Source: Dongia deserti (lineage in GTDB: Bacteria; Pseudomonadota; Alphaproteobacteria; Dongiales; Dongiaceae). Taken from it: a DNA stretch of 64,000 nucleotides. Within the stretch, counting starts at the first letter, position 1; every line of letters begins with the position of its first letter. The translations under genes were made by a program, and so were the position numbers. The notes under the pieces were generated by a model. That model worked only from the letters and a program-made list of their open reading frames with translations, did no database searches and had not been told where the DNA came from. Shown in pieces: positions 45,801 to 53,901 of this stretch. Where the stretch lies: contig NZ_QORW01000008.1 of assembly GCF_003574735.1 (NCBI RefSeq), positions 1 to 64,000 of the forward strand, read 5' to 3'.

Positions 45801-45946
45801 CCGTTTCTGGTTAACGGTTTGTTCATGCCTCCTGCGTAACATGGCAAGCAGGAAGGTGGGCTTCCCACCTCTCCTCCTGGATCTTCGATCCAGTTTCATG
45901 CCTCCCTGTCTAACTTGCACCGCCGGTCTCCCGGCGGTGTTTTTTC
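45801..45946 (+). ncRNA. Candidate anti-Shine-Dalgarno small RNA
   Basis: No protein is encoded here, yet the segment is highly structured. Hairpins AGGTGGG-CTT-CCCACCT and CTGGATC-TTC-GATCCAG are followed by an intrinsic terminator at 45918-45945. The motif TTCATGCCTCC occurs twice (45822 and 45895) and CTCCTCC once in between, all outside the perfect stems. These motifs are complementary to ribosome binding sites plus start codon (GGAGGCATGAA). Alphaproteobacterial cuckoo-type RNAs carry similar CCUCC motifs. It could also be merely the 3' UTR of the dehydrogenase gene. Confidence 0.55.
45918..45945 (+). terminator. Intrinsic terminator
   Basis: The arms CACCGCCGG and CCGGCGGTG with a TCTC loop are followed by six T. 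It ends the transcript of bdh and/or the candidate small RNA. Confidence 0.9.
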
Positions 45947-46104
45947 GTGCGCGCGAAAGGCCTGCGCTGGATGACAATCAAGTGAACTTGTCAACGAGAT
46001 TGTTCGCTTGACGACACACAGGGGCATTTCTAGGCTGCACCCCGCTGAAGAACCTAGGCGCCAAACGCCAGGGGCAAGTTAGACAGGCAGAGGCTTGAAA
46101 ACGA

Positions 46105-46146
46105 GAGGGCCGCCACCGCAAACGGTGCAGCGGCCCTCCGCTTTTT
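46105..46146 (+). terminator. Second hairpin with T tract
   Basis: The arms GAGGGCCGC and GCGGCCCTC, with an inner CACCG/CGGTG pair, are followed by CGCTTTTT. It lies 100 bases before the end of the converging hsp20 gene. It may end a second short transcript in this 470-base interval. Confidence 0.7.
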
Positions 46147-46248
46147 CAGCCTTTTTCTCTCCGCACAAAAGAAGGCTGGCCGAGCTTTCGGTCGGCCAGC
46201 TGCAAAGGCGCAGATCGGATGAAGTCTGCGCGACCAGTTGGCGTTTCG

Positions 46249-46710
46249 CTAGGCCGCCTGGTTCTCGATCGCTTGCGGCTTGCTCGCGCCCGCGTTGATC
46301 TTGATCTGCCGCGGCTTCATCGCTTCAGGCACTTCGCGCACGAGATCGACGTGCAACAGCCCGTTGACCAGCGATGCGCCACTGACGCGGATGTGGTCGG
46401 CGAGCGTGAAGCGACGCTCGAACGCGCGACCGGCGATGCCGCGATAGAGGTACGACTGATTGTCGTCTTCCTTGGCAAGCTTGCCGGCAATCACAAGCTG
46501 GTTGTCCTTGGTCGTGATGGTGAGATCGCTCTCGCCAAAGCCGGCAACCGCCATCGTGATGCGATAGGTCTCGTCGCCGGTCCGCTCGATGTTGTACGGC
46601 GGATAGGAGAGCGCGCCGTCGTCGATTTGGGTCGCCGCATCCATCAGGCGCGACAGACGGTCAAAACCGACGGTGGAGCGGAAGAGGGGAGAAAGGTCAA
46701 AGCTACGCAT
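46249..46710 (-). CDS. Small heat-shock protein Hsp20 (IbpA type)
   Basis: 153 residues. The N-terminus MRSFDLSPLFRSTVGFDRLS and PPYNIERTGDETYRITMAVA match IbpA-like class A proteins. The alpha-crystallin domain at about 32-125 includes LVIAGKLAKEDDNQSYLYRG and GLLHVDLVREVPEAMKPR. It is an ATP-independent holdase chaperone. GGAGG seven bases before the ATG lies within a ROSE-like hairpin, and a sigma-32-type promoter is placed accordingly. Confidence 0.93.
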   Translation of the reverse strand: MRSFDLSPLFRSTVGFDRLSRLMDAATQIDDGALSYPPYNIERTGDETYRITMAVAGFGESDLTITTKDNQLVIAGKLAKEDDNQSYLYRGIAGRAFERRFTLADHIRVSGASLVNGLLHVDLVREVPEAMKPRQIKINAGASKPQAIENQAA

Positions 46711-46712
46711 GG

Positions 46713-46803
46713 CATGTCCTCCAATGAGCAACATGGGTTTCAATCCTCAAGTCGCCGACAATCGGCCGACTCGTTTCCGCCGAAGCCGCAGGGCCTTCGA
46801 CGT
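46713..46803 (-). promoter_or_regulatory. ROSE-like RNA thermometer in the hsp20 leader
   Basis: On the minus strand the last hairpin is CATGTTGCTC-ATT-GGAGGACATG (46713-46735). The TTGCT motif opposite GGAGGA is the U(U/C)GCU signature of ROSE elements, which mask the ribosome binding site at low temperature through weak G-G and U-G pairs. Upstream GCCGAAT-like inverted pieces could form the additional stems. The extent upstream is approximate. Confidence 0.75.
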
Positions 46804-46811
46804 GACTACGA

Positions 46812-46838
46812 TGTAGGGGCGGAATTCGCGATTTCAAG
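46812..46838 (-). promoter_or_regulatory. Sigma-32 (RpoH) promoter of hsp20
   Basis: Minus strand: CTTGAAA, about 12 bases, then CCCCTACAT, close to the consensus CTTGAAA...CCCCATnT. The transcript start would fall near 46805, which leaves a leader of about 95 bases, typical for ROSE-controlled genes. Confidence 0.7.
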
Positions 46839-46987
46839 CAGAGGCATGGGAGGGTTGACCACCCCGCTAAGGCCCTCTAAGTCTTTTGTTAACGGCTTTC
46901 CTCGTATTCCAGCCTGGCGGGTCTGGAGTGGCCAAAGCCGCTACCTCTCCCTCTGCGCGCCAAGTAAAAGCGGGTCGGGATCGCGTA

Positions 46988-47434
46988 ATGACGGCCACCG
47001 TAGAGTTCTTCGACCGCACGATGATGGAAGCGATGGCGTTGCTGGCTGAAACCCGCCGCTATCTCATCGACCGGTCGGAAACAGAGCGCAAAGGCATGCC
47101 GGTCGAGCAGGGCCTGGCGGCGAGCATGGAATCCATGCGGCTGGTTGCGCGCTTGACGCAGGTGCTGGCGTGGCTGCTGACCCATCGCGCAGTGCATGCC
47201 GGCGAAATGAACCTGGTCGAAGCAACGCGTCCCGACCGCCGTCTTGGCGGACGCGAGCTCTGCCTCAGTACCCAAGGTGATGATGATCCGGCGATGCCGG
47301 ACGAGCTGCGCTCCCTGCTCGCGCGCTCGCTATCGCTCTATCGGCGCATTGCGCGCCTCGATGAGCAGGCCGCGCAGCGCGCTGCGGAACAACTGCGGCA
47401 GAACGAGCTCACCTATCCCGGCAAGGGTGCGTGA
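46988..47434 (+). CDS. rcdA: RcdA-type regulator of CtrA degradation (DUF1465)
   Basis: 148 residues, mostly helical: EFFDRTMMEAMALLAETRRY, VARLTQVLAWLLTHRAVHAG and SRSLSLYRRIARLDEQ-like segment near the end. DUF1465/RcdA proteins are adaptors bringing substrates to ClpXP during the alphaproteobacterial cell cycle. The start is uncertain (a longer frame begins at 46886), and ATG 46988 fits the family N-terminus. It is divergent from hsp20. Confidence 0.8.
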   Translation: MTATVEFFDRTMMEAMALLAETRRYLIDRSETERKGMPVEQGLAASMESMRLVARLTQVLAWLLTHRAVHAGEMNLVEATRPDRRLGGRELCLSTQGDDDPAMPDELRSLLARSLSLYRRIARLDEQAAQRAAEQLRQNELTYPGKGA

Positions 47435-47447
47435 TCTCCAAATGAAA

Positions 47448-47469
47448 AGACCGCCCGATCGGGCGGTCT
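47448..47469. terminator. Bidirectional terminator between rcdA and rpmE
   Basis: A perfect 22-base palindrome AGACCGCCCGATCGGGCGGT + CT, preceded by AAAA and followed by CGTT, placed between two converging genes. Confidence 0.8.
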
Positions 47470-47496
47470 CGTTCCGCAGCAGTCCCGAACTCGGGC

Positions 47497-47724
47497 TTAC
47501 TTCTTCTTCATCGACATGCCCTGGAAGCGCTTGTTGAACTTGGCGAGCTGGCCGCCGCTGTCCATCAGGCGATGCACGCCGGTCCAGGCCGGATGCGATT
47601 TCGGGTCGATGTCGAGATGCATCGTGTCACCCGGCTTGCCAAAGGTCGAGCGGGTGGTGAACGTGCTGCCGTCGGTCATCACGACGTTGATCTCGTGATA
47701 GTCCGGATGAATCTTCGGCTTCAT
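47497..47724 (-). CDS. rpmE: 50S ribosomal protein L31
   Basis: 75 residues: [40 protein letters not shown] and [20 protein letters not shown]. It lacks the zinc-binding CxxC pair and is thus of the C-minus form common in alphaproteobacteria. AGGAG precedes the ATG. Upstream, on the other strand, cyaY starts 170 bases away. Confidence 0.96.
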   Translation of the reverse strand: MKPKIHPDYHEINVVMTDGSTFTTRSTFGKPGDTMHLDIDPKSHPAWTGVHRLMDSGGQLAKFNKRFQGMSMKKK

Positions 47725-47890
47725 GACTAACTCCTTGAAAGTCGGCCGGGGTTATAACGAAGCCGCCCCCCGGTGGCAAGGGCGTGGCAAGGGGACGCAG
47801 CGAACGCCTCATCGCCTTGTTTTCGCGGCCGGAATTGGTTAATCCCAGGCGGCGCCACGGTCCCCGGCGCCCCAGAATAGGCACTCCGAC

Positions 47891-48217
47891 ATGAATGAGG
47901 CCGAGTTTGAGCGCCAGGCCGCCGATGCCCTCGATTCCTTGTTCGAGCAGATCGAGGACCAGCTCGGCGACTGGCTGGACATTGAGATGACCGGCGGCAT
48001 CCTGCAGATCGAGCTGCCCGACGGGGGCGCCTATGTCATCAACAAGCACGGGCCCAACCGCGAGATCTGGCTGTCCTCGCCCAAGAGCGGCGCCTGGCAT
48101 TTCGCCGCCGGCGAAGACGGGGCCTGGCGTTCCACGCGCGGCACGGAGGAACTGGCGGCACTCCTGGCGGGCGAGCTGTCCGCGGCATCCGGCCGGTCCG
48201 TGCAGCTGGACCTGTAA
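47891..48217 (+). CDS. cyaY: Frataxin-like iron protein CyaY
   Basis: 108 residues with the frataxin pattern: an acidic first helix (NEAEFERQAADALDSLFEQI), the strand GGILQIELPDGGAYVINKHG and QIWLSSP-like EIWLSSPKSGAWHF. It binds iron and modulates Fe-S cluster assembly. The end ASGRSVQLDL is typical. The ABC exporter gene starts two bases after its stop codon. Confidence 0.93.
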   Translation: MNEAEFERQAADALDSLFEQIEDQLGDWLDIEMTGGILQIELPDGGAYVINKHGPNREIWLSSPKSGAWHFAAGEDGAWRSTRGTEELAALLAGELSAASGRSVQLDL

Positions 48218-48218
48218 G

Positions 48219-50027
48219 GTGGCACCACGTTCTCCCAGTGATCGGGCCTCCAGCGAACGGGAGGCCTCGCGCAACTACCGGATGCTGTTCCGCCTAGCGC
48301 GTTTCGCGATGCCTTATCGCTGGCAGATCGCGGGCGCGACCTTCGCGCTGCTGATCGCCGCCGGCACCACACTCGCGCTCGGCGCCGGCCTGCGCCTGCT
48401 GATCGATCAGGGCTTCGGCACGAGCGGCGATACCTCGCTGCTCGACCGCGCGGTACTCATCCTGTTCGGCGTCTCCGTGCTGCTCGCCTGCAGCACCTTC
48501 GCGCGCTTCTATCTGGTCTCGTGGGTCGGAGAGCGCGTGGTGGCGGACATCCGCAAGGCGGTGTTCGACCACATCATCGGGCTCAGCCCCGGTTTCTTCG
48601 AGATCACGCGCACGGGCGAGGTGGTTTCGCGGCTCACGACCGACACGACCCTGCTGCAGATGGTGGTCGGATCCTCCGTGTCGATCGCGCTGCGCAATAC
48701 GCTGCTGATCCTCGGCGGCGCGATCATGCTGTTCATCACCAGCCTGAAGCTGACCTTGCTGGTGCTCGCCGTCGTGCCGCTGGTGGTGGCGCCGATCGTC
48801 ATCTTCGGCCGCAAGGTGCGGCGCCTGTCGCGCATCAGCCAGGACAAGATCGCGGACGTGAGCGCGGAAGCGAGCGAAGCGCTCTACGGCATTCGCACGG
48901 TCCAGGCCTTCGCCCATGAGCCGCATGACCGAGCGCGCTTCGCCGAACGCACCGAGGAAGCTTTCACGAGTGCTTTGCTGCGCATCCGGTGGCGCGCGAT
49001 CCTCACCGGCATCGTCATCCTGCTGGTGTTCGGATCGGTCAGTGTCGTCCTATGGATGGGCGGCGCAGACGTGGTGCAAGGGCGCCTCAGCGCGGGGCAA
49101 CTCTCCGCGTTCGTGTTCTACGCGGTTCTGGTCGCCGGCGCCCTGGGCGCGGTGAGCGAGGTGATCGGCGATCTGCAGCGTGCAGCCGGCGCGATGGAAC
49201 GGATCGGCGAACTGCTGACGACCATGCCCATGGTCGTCGCGCCGGCAAATCCGAAACCGCTGCCGCAGCCGAGCCGGGGCGCGGTCGCGTTCGAGCATGT
49301 GACCTTCCGCTATCCCTCGCGCCCGACCATGGCGGCGCTCGACGACTTCACGCTGTCGATCAGGCCGGGCGAGCGGGTGGCGATCGTGGGGCCCTCGGGC
49401 GCAGGCAAGACCACGGTCATGCAGCTGCTGCTGCGCTTCTACGATCCGGACGCAGGCACCATCCGGTTCGATGGTATGGACATCCGCGATCTGGATCCGG
49501 CCGTGCTGCGCAGCGCCATCGGTGCGGTGCCGCAAGATCCAACCATCTTCGGCGCCAGCGCCCGCGACAACATCCGCTATGCCCGGCCCGATGCCAGCGA
49601 CGCCGACGTGCGGGCGGCCGCCGAGGCTGCGCACGCGCTCGATTTCCTCGAGCGGTTGCCCCAGGGCCTGGACACGTTTCTGGGCGAACGCGGCGTGCGC
49701 CTCTCGGGCGGGCAGCGCCAGCGCATCGCGATCGCGCGCGCCATCCTGCGCAACCCGGCCCTGTTGCTGCTGGATGAGGCGACCAGCGCCCTCGACGCGG
49801 AATCGGAAAGAATTGTTCAGGCGGCACTCGACGAGGTCATGAGGGACCGCACTACCCTCGTGATCGCCCATCGTCTGGCCACCGTGCTGAAGGCCGATCG
49901 GATTGTGGTCATGGATAAGGGCCGCATCGAAGCCATTGGCAGCCATGCGGAATTGATCAGGCAAGGAGGACTGTACGCCTATCTCGCAGCCCTCCAGTTC
50001 GATCAACCTCGCGTCGAATTTGGTTAA
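48219..50027 (+). CDS. ABC exporter half-transporter (fused permease and ATPase)
   Basis: 602 residues, GTG start two bases after cyaY. Six TM helices fall in about 25-320 (MsbA/ABCB fold). The ATPase domain is intact: Walker A GPSGAGKTTVMQLLLRFYDP, Q-loop VPQDPTIF, signature LSGGQRQRIAIARA, Walker B LLLLDEATSALDAE and H-loop VIAHRLATV. It probably works as a homodimer and exports lipids or hydrophobic compounds. The longer frame starting at 48033 overlaps cyaY and is rejected. Confidence 0.93.
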   Translation: MAPRSPSDRASSEREASRNYRMLFRLARFAMPYRWQIAGATFALLIAAGTTLALGAGLRLLIDQGFGTSGDTSLLDRAVLILFGVSVLLACSTFARFYLVSWVGERVVADIRKAVFDHIIGLSPGFFEITRTGEVVSRLTTDTTLLQMVVGSSVSIALRNTLLILGGAIMLFITSLKLTLLVLAVVPLVVAPIVIFGRKVRRLSRISQDKIADVSAEASEALYGIRTVQAFAHEPHDRARFAERTEEAFTSALLRIRWRAILTGIVILLVFGSVSVVLWMGGADVVQGRLSAGQLSAFVFYAVLVAGALGAVSEVIGDLQRAAGAMERIGELLTTMPMVVAPANPKPLPQPSRGAVAFEHVTFRYPSRPTMAALDDFTLSIRPGERVAIVGPSGAGKTTVMQLLLRFYDPDAGTIRFDGMDIRDLDPAVLRSAIGAVPQDPTIFGASARDNIRYARPDASDADVRAAAEAAHALDFLERLPQGLDTFLGERGVRLSGGQRQRIAIARAILRNPALLLLDEATSALDAESERIVQAALDEVMRDRTTLVIAHRLATVLKADRIVVMDKGRIEAIGSHAELIRQGGLYAYLAALQFDQPRVEFG

Positions 50028-50157
50028 AATTTTAGTAAAAACGCAAACGATATCAATCGGATAGCATCCGTTTGCAGATGCTTCGTTCAGCTGTCGTTCA
50101 TGTAGGAAGGGCTATTAGTTTTGTCCTATCCATTCACGAAGTGGGCAGCTGAACGTG

Positions 50158-51534
50158 ATGCTTTTGAGCGACGCCTTGCAGAGGTTCTGCTTCGAATGCC
50201 GCTCTTCGCTGCAGCGATTGCGCCGCGAGGAGGACGGGGCGACAGCCCTCATGACGGCCCTGGCCATGATCGTCCTGGTCGGGTTCGTCGGTCTGGGGAC
50301 GGAAGTTGGCCTATGGTACGCCGAACGGCGGGCCATGCAGACCGCGGCAGATGCGGCCGCCATGGGAGGCGCCTTCGAGATTTACAAGAGTGGCAAGGAA
50401 GCGCCCGATGAAGAGATCGCGAGCGCGGCCAAGGAAGATTCGAAGCGGAACGGCTTCGAAGACACGGTGAATAATGTCGCCGTGCTGGTCGCCCGTCCGC
50501 CGACGGCGGGCAAGTACACCAGCAGGGACACTGCCGTCGAAGCGGTCGTGACCAAGCAGCGCAAGAGCCTGCTGGGGTCATTCTTCATAGGCGACAGCGT
50601 CAATATCAAGGTGCGTAGCGTCGCGACGGTGCAGATCGTCAGACCCTACTGCCTCTTGGCGTTGGCGCCGGAAGGGCAGAGCGCGCTTTTCTTCGGCGGC
50701 ACGTCGAATGTGCTGTTGAAGAATTGCGGCATCAACGTCAATTCAAACCACAAGGATAGCGCGCTGACGGCGACGGGCGCGTCCGTCGTGGGTGCTACCT
50801 TCGCCGATATCGTCGGCGGCCTCAACACCAACGGCGCCGCGCAACTCGACATCGAGGACATCACAGAGGGCGCCGATGCGGTGGATGATCCGTACGCGCA
50901 TCTGGACATCCCCGACTACGACACCGTATGCGATTACAGCAACGTCAAAGTCAAACCGAACAAGACCGAAACCCTGACGCCGGGGACCTATTGCGGCGGC
51001 ATTGAGGTGCAAAGTAACGGCACGGCCAATTTCGCTGCAGGTAACTATGTCATCATCGGCGGCCTTCTGGTTCAGGGCACTGCCACTTTTGGGGCAGGCA
51101 ACTATATCATCGTTGGCGACGATTTCGACGTTCGTGCGGGCGCAGTCGTCACGACCGATACGGTGAACGGTGTCACGTTTTTCCTCACCGGAAATGGCAA
51201 TGACTATGCGACGGTGAACATCAACGGCGGCGCGACCGTCAGCGTGAGCGCGGCAACCTCCGGCACCTATCAAGGAATTGCGTTCTTCCAGGACCGTAAT
51301 GCCCCCAACGGTGGCTCGGGCAACAACTTCAATGGTGGCTCGAAGCTGAACATCACCGGCGCGCTCTATTTTCCGAACCAGCTCGTGACCTACAACGGCG
51401 GGAACACCACGAACGGCAGCTGCACGCGTGTCGTCGCCTTCAATATCAGTATCACGGGTGAGGCCGGTCTGAACACGGAATGCGGCCATGGCTTCGGCAC
51501 GACGCAAATTTACGCGCCGGCACTCGCGGAGTAG
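50158..51534 (+). CDS. TadG-like protein with Gly/Asn-rich beta-strand region
   Basis: 458 residues. The N-terminal basic segment is followed by a TadE/TadG-type hydrophobic helix (EDGATALMTALAMIVLVGFV, GLGTEVGLWYAERRAMQ) and QTAADAAAMGGAFE, as in TadG. The C-terminal two thirds contain repeated short beta-strands rich in Gly, Asn and Thr (NGTANFAAGNYVIIGG, GTATFGAGNYIIVGD), which suggest a beta-helix or similar fold outside the membrane. It is the first of six genes of this type on this strand. A GTG three bases upstream is an alternative start. Confidence 0.82.
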   Translation: MLLSDALQRFCFECRSSLQRLRREEDGATALMTALAMIVLVGFVGLGTEVGLWYAERRAMQTAADAAAMGGAFEIYKSGKEAPDEEIASAAKEDSKRNGFEDTVNNVAVLVARPPTAGKYTSRDTAVEAVVTKQRKSLLGSFFIGDSVNIKVRSVATVQIVRPYCLLALAPEGQSALFFGGTSNVLLKNCGINVNSNHKDSALTATGASVVGATFADIVGGLNTNGAAQLDIEDITEGADAVDDPYAHLDIPDYDTVCDYSNVKVKPNKTETLTPGTYCGGIEVQSNGTANFAAGNYVIIGGLLVQGTATFGAGNYIIVGDDFDVRAGAVVTTDTVNGVTFFLTGNGNDYATVNINGGATVSVSAATSGTYQGIAFFQDRNAPNGGSGNNFNGGSKLNITGALYFPNQLVTYNGGNTTNGSCTRVVAFNISITGEAGLNTECGHGFGTTQIYAPALAE

Positions 51535-51539
51535 ATTTC

Positions 51540-52010
51540 ATGCGCAAGCTAACGTTCGCTTTTGAACGCCTCTGCAAACGCTTTTTGGTCAATGAGGACG
51601 GGCTCGTCGCCATCGAGTTCGGCCTGGTAGCCAGCCTTCTGACGTTGATGCTGATCGGTGCGACAGATCTCGGCCTTGCAGCCCGCCATCGCAGCCAGAT
51701 GGAAAGCGCGGTGCGCGCCGGCATCCAGGCCGCGCTGAAGGGCGGCAGCGAGGAGGCGGTGAAGGCGGCCATCGATGCATCCACCGACTTGCCGTCCGAC
51801 CCGCCCGCCACCGTTTCGGCGAGCAAGGTTTGCTACGATAAAGATGGCGCCGAGCTGAGCGATTGCGATTCAGGCGGCGTGGCGGACATCTACATGGAAA
51901 TTTCGCTGGAGCAGGATCACAAATGGCTGCTGGGCCTGCCGGGCTTCTCCAATCCCAGCAAGCTCAAGCTCAACAATTCCATCAAGATCCTTTCCGTGGC
52001 AGCCTCGTGA
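51540..52010 (+). CDS. TadE-like pseudopilin
   Basis: 156 residues. The N-terminus contains the TadE signature NEDGLVAIEFGLVASLLTLM, in which Glu in AIEF is the conserved position after the processing site of the N-methylated type. A long hydrophobic helix and a short periplasmic domain follow, with two Cys (VCYDKDGAELSDCD). It begins five bases after the previous gene. The next gene overlaps its stop codon. Confidence 0.85.
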   Translation: MRKLTFAFERLCKRFLVNEDGLVAIEFGLVASLLTLMLIGATDLGLAARHRSQMESAVRAGIQAALKGGSEEAVKAAIDASTDLPSDPPATVSASKVCYDKDGAELSDCDSGGVADIYMEISLEQDHKWLLGLPGFSNPSKLKLNNSIKILSVAAS

Positions 52011-52402
52011 TGCGCGCGCTCATTCATCGCATCGGCCGCCTTGCACGCGATCAGCGCGGCACAGCTGCCATCGAGTTCGGCGTCGTCGCGCCGGTGTTCT
52101 TCGCCATGTTGCTCGGTATCATCGACGTCGGCCGCTATATGTGGACACTCAACACCATCCAGTATGCGATCGATGACGGTGTCCGTTACGGCGTGGTCCA
52201 GCAAAAATCGGATTCTGAGGTCACCGATTGGGTCAAGAAATCGATGGCCGGCCTCAAGACCAGTACGATCAACGTCGATGTGGATTCTTCGGACCCGACG
52301 CTGCTTTCGGTCTCAGCCGACACCACCTACACGTTCCTGTTTCCGATCTCTGCATTCATGGAGACCACGACCATCGACCTGAGTACCCAAATGCCGAAAT
52401 AA
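52010..52402 (+). CDS. TadE-like pseudopilin
   Basis: 130 residues: RDQRGTAAIEFGVVAPVFFA followed by MLLGIIDVGRYMWTLNTIQY, the classical TadE start. It overlaps the upstream gene by one base (TGATG), so the two are translationally coupled. The soluble part of about 80 residues contains VDSSDPTLLSVSADTTYTF. It is the shortest of the group and could be a minor pilin. Confidence 0.88.
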   Translation: MRALIHRIGRLARDQRGTAAIEFGVVAPVFFAMLLGIIDVGRYMWTLNTIQYAIDDGVRYGVVQQKSDSEVTDWVKKSMAGLKTSTINVDVDSSDPTLLSVSADTTYTFLFPISAFMETTTIDLSTQMPK

Positions 52403-52647
52403 CGGCCAAGGTGATTTCCCCCGCCGAGGTTTAACCAAGCCTCGCGCCGATCCTCTCCCGAACGCACATCGTCGTGTGGCGAACGGTGCGCCCGTTCATC
52501 TGCCATTCATGTTTTCTTAAGACCCTCAGCGCAGAAATGAGGGCGCTAAGTACCTGCGAGCAAAAATAAAACTAAAATTTTAGTCATCCAGACCACGCGA
52601 ACGTGTGGCTCCGGGTGGTCGGCATCGATGGTTGGGGAAACAAGGCC

Positions 52648-53280
52648 ATGTGGATGTGCCGTACCGAAGGACAGGAGTCGCAGCAGCGACGGCTGCGGAA
52701 GCGGGGCACGATCGTGCGCCGCTTGCTCGGAGACGAACGCGGGACGACGGCGATCGAGTTCGCGGTCGTCGGCCCGGTCGTGGTCTACCTCATGATCGGC
52801 ATCATCGAGTTCGCGGTGGCCATGGCGGCTGCCAATTCGCTGGAGGCCGCGACCAACCTGTCGTCGCGCCTCGGCAAGACTGGGTACGTCGACGAGGAGA
52901 ACCTGCTCACCCAAGAGCAGACCATTCTTGCGGAAGTCGAGCGGCGTGTCGGCCCCCTGATCAACATGGACAAGCTCGAGATCTCGCACGAGGTCTACAA
53001 CGACTTCCAGAGCCTTACCATCCCGGATTTGTTCGAGGACGCGAACGGTGATGGCGATACCGATGATCCTGGTGAATGGACCGACGTCGACGGCGACGGT
53101 TTCCGAGACGGCAGCAACGGCATCGGCGGCGCCGGCCACATCGTCGTCTACAGGGTCACATACCCCTGGAAGGTGATGACGCCCATGATAGGCCAAATCA
53201 TCGGAGCCCGCAGCATCGGGGGCGACGATGGCATCATCAATTTGTCGGCGTACTCCGTCGTCAAGAACGAGCCCTATTGA
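52648..53280 (+). CDS. TadE-like protein with calcium-binding-type Asp repeats
   Basis: 210 residues. The TadE segment is GDERGTTAIEFAVVGPVVVY. In the soluble part at about 130-158 an Asp-rich element contains two loops (DANGDGDTDDPGEW and DVDGDGFRDGSNG), with the DxDxDG spacing of EF-hand or thrombospondin-3 type calcium sites. ATG 52648 has AAGG before it; a GTG at 52603 is also open. A gap of 245 bases to the gene before suggests its own promoter. Confidence 0.83.
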   Translation: MWMCRTEGQESQQRRLRKRGTIVRRLLGDERGTTAIEFAVVGPVVVYLMIGIIEFAVAMAAANSLEAATNLSSRLGKTGYVDEENLLTQEQTILAEVERRVGPLINMDKLEISHEVYNDFQSLTIPDLFEDANGDGDTDDPGEWTDVDGDGFRDGSNGIGGAGHIVVYRVTYPWKVMTPMIGQIIGARSIGGDDGIINLSAYSVVKNEPY

Positions 53281-53291
53281 GAGACGCAGTC

Positions 53292-53858
53292 ATGCTGAAT
53301 CGCATCCGCAAGCTTTGGCACGACGACAGCGGTTTGGGGGCGATCGAGTTCGGGGTGCTGGCGCCGTTCCTGTTGGCTCTCCTGATCGGCTCTCTGGAGG
53401 TCTGCTTCAAGATCTGGTCGACGCAGAAGGCGGAAAAGCTCGCCGTGACGCTGTCCGACGTGATCGCCCAGTCGAAGTCGGTGACCGGAGACGATCTGGA
53501 GAAGCTGATCGGCGCATCGGACAAGATTATGGAGCCCTTCCCGTTCGGCGCGAATGGCAAGGTCATCATCAGCTCGGTGTATCGCGAGGTGGGGGACGAG
53601 GACCCGAAGGTAAAATGGCAGTGCATATTCCCGCCGACGGGCGGTTACAGCGCGACCAGCAACTTCGGCGTCAAGGGTGAAGAGCCGAATCTGCCTGCCG
53701 ACTTCGAGATGAAAGAGAAGGACAACATCATCATTACAGAAGTCTTCTACGAGTACGAGCCGTTCGCTCCAGGCGTGATGTTCGACAAGAGCGAGATCTA
53801 CCGGCTCGCCATGTTCGCGCCGCGCCTGGGCGATCTCACAACCGATCCGTGCGAATAA
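53292..53858 (+). CDS. TadE-like pseudopilin
   Basis: 188 residues: HDDSGLGAIEFGVLAPFLLA and LLIGSLEVCFKIWSTQKAEK, then a soluble domain (VIAQSKSVTGDDLEKLIGAS) ending in LGDLTTDPCE. This layout with a DVIAQSKSV-like helix is common in TadE partners of VWA-type TadG proteins. It lies eleven bases after the preceding gene and 43 bases before the VWA protein. Confidence 0.87.
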   Translation: MLNRIRKLWHDDSGLGAIEFGVLAPFLLALLIGSLEVCFKIWSTQKAEKLAVTLSDVIAQSKSVTGDDLEKLIGASDKIMEPFPFGANGKVIISSVYREVGDEDPKVKWQCIFPPTGGYSATSNFGVKGEEPNLPADFEMKEKDNIIITEVFYEYEPFAPGVMFDKSEIYRLAMFAPRLGDLTTDPCE

Positions 53859-53901
53859 GACTAAAGTCCATGTCAGTCTATCCAGCTCCATAGGCAAGCC
53901 A

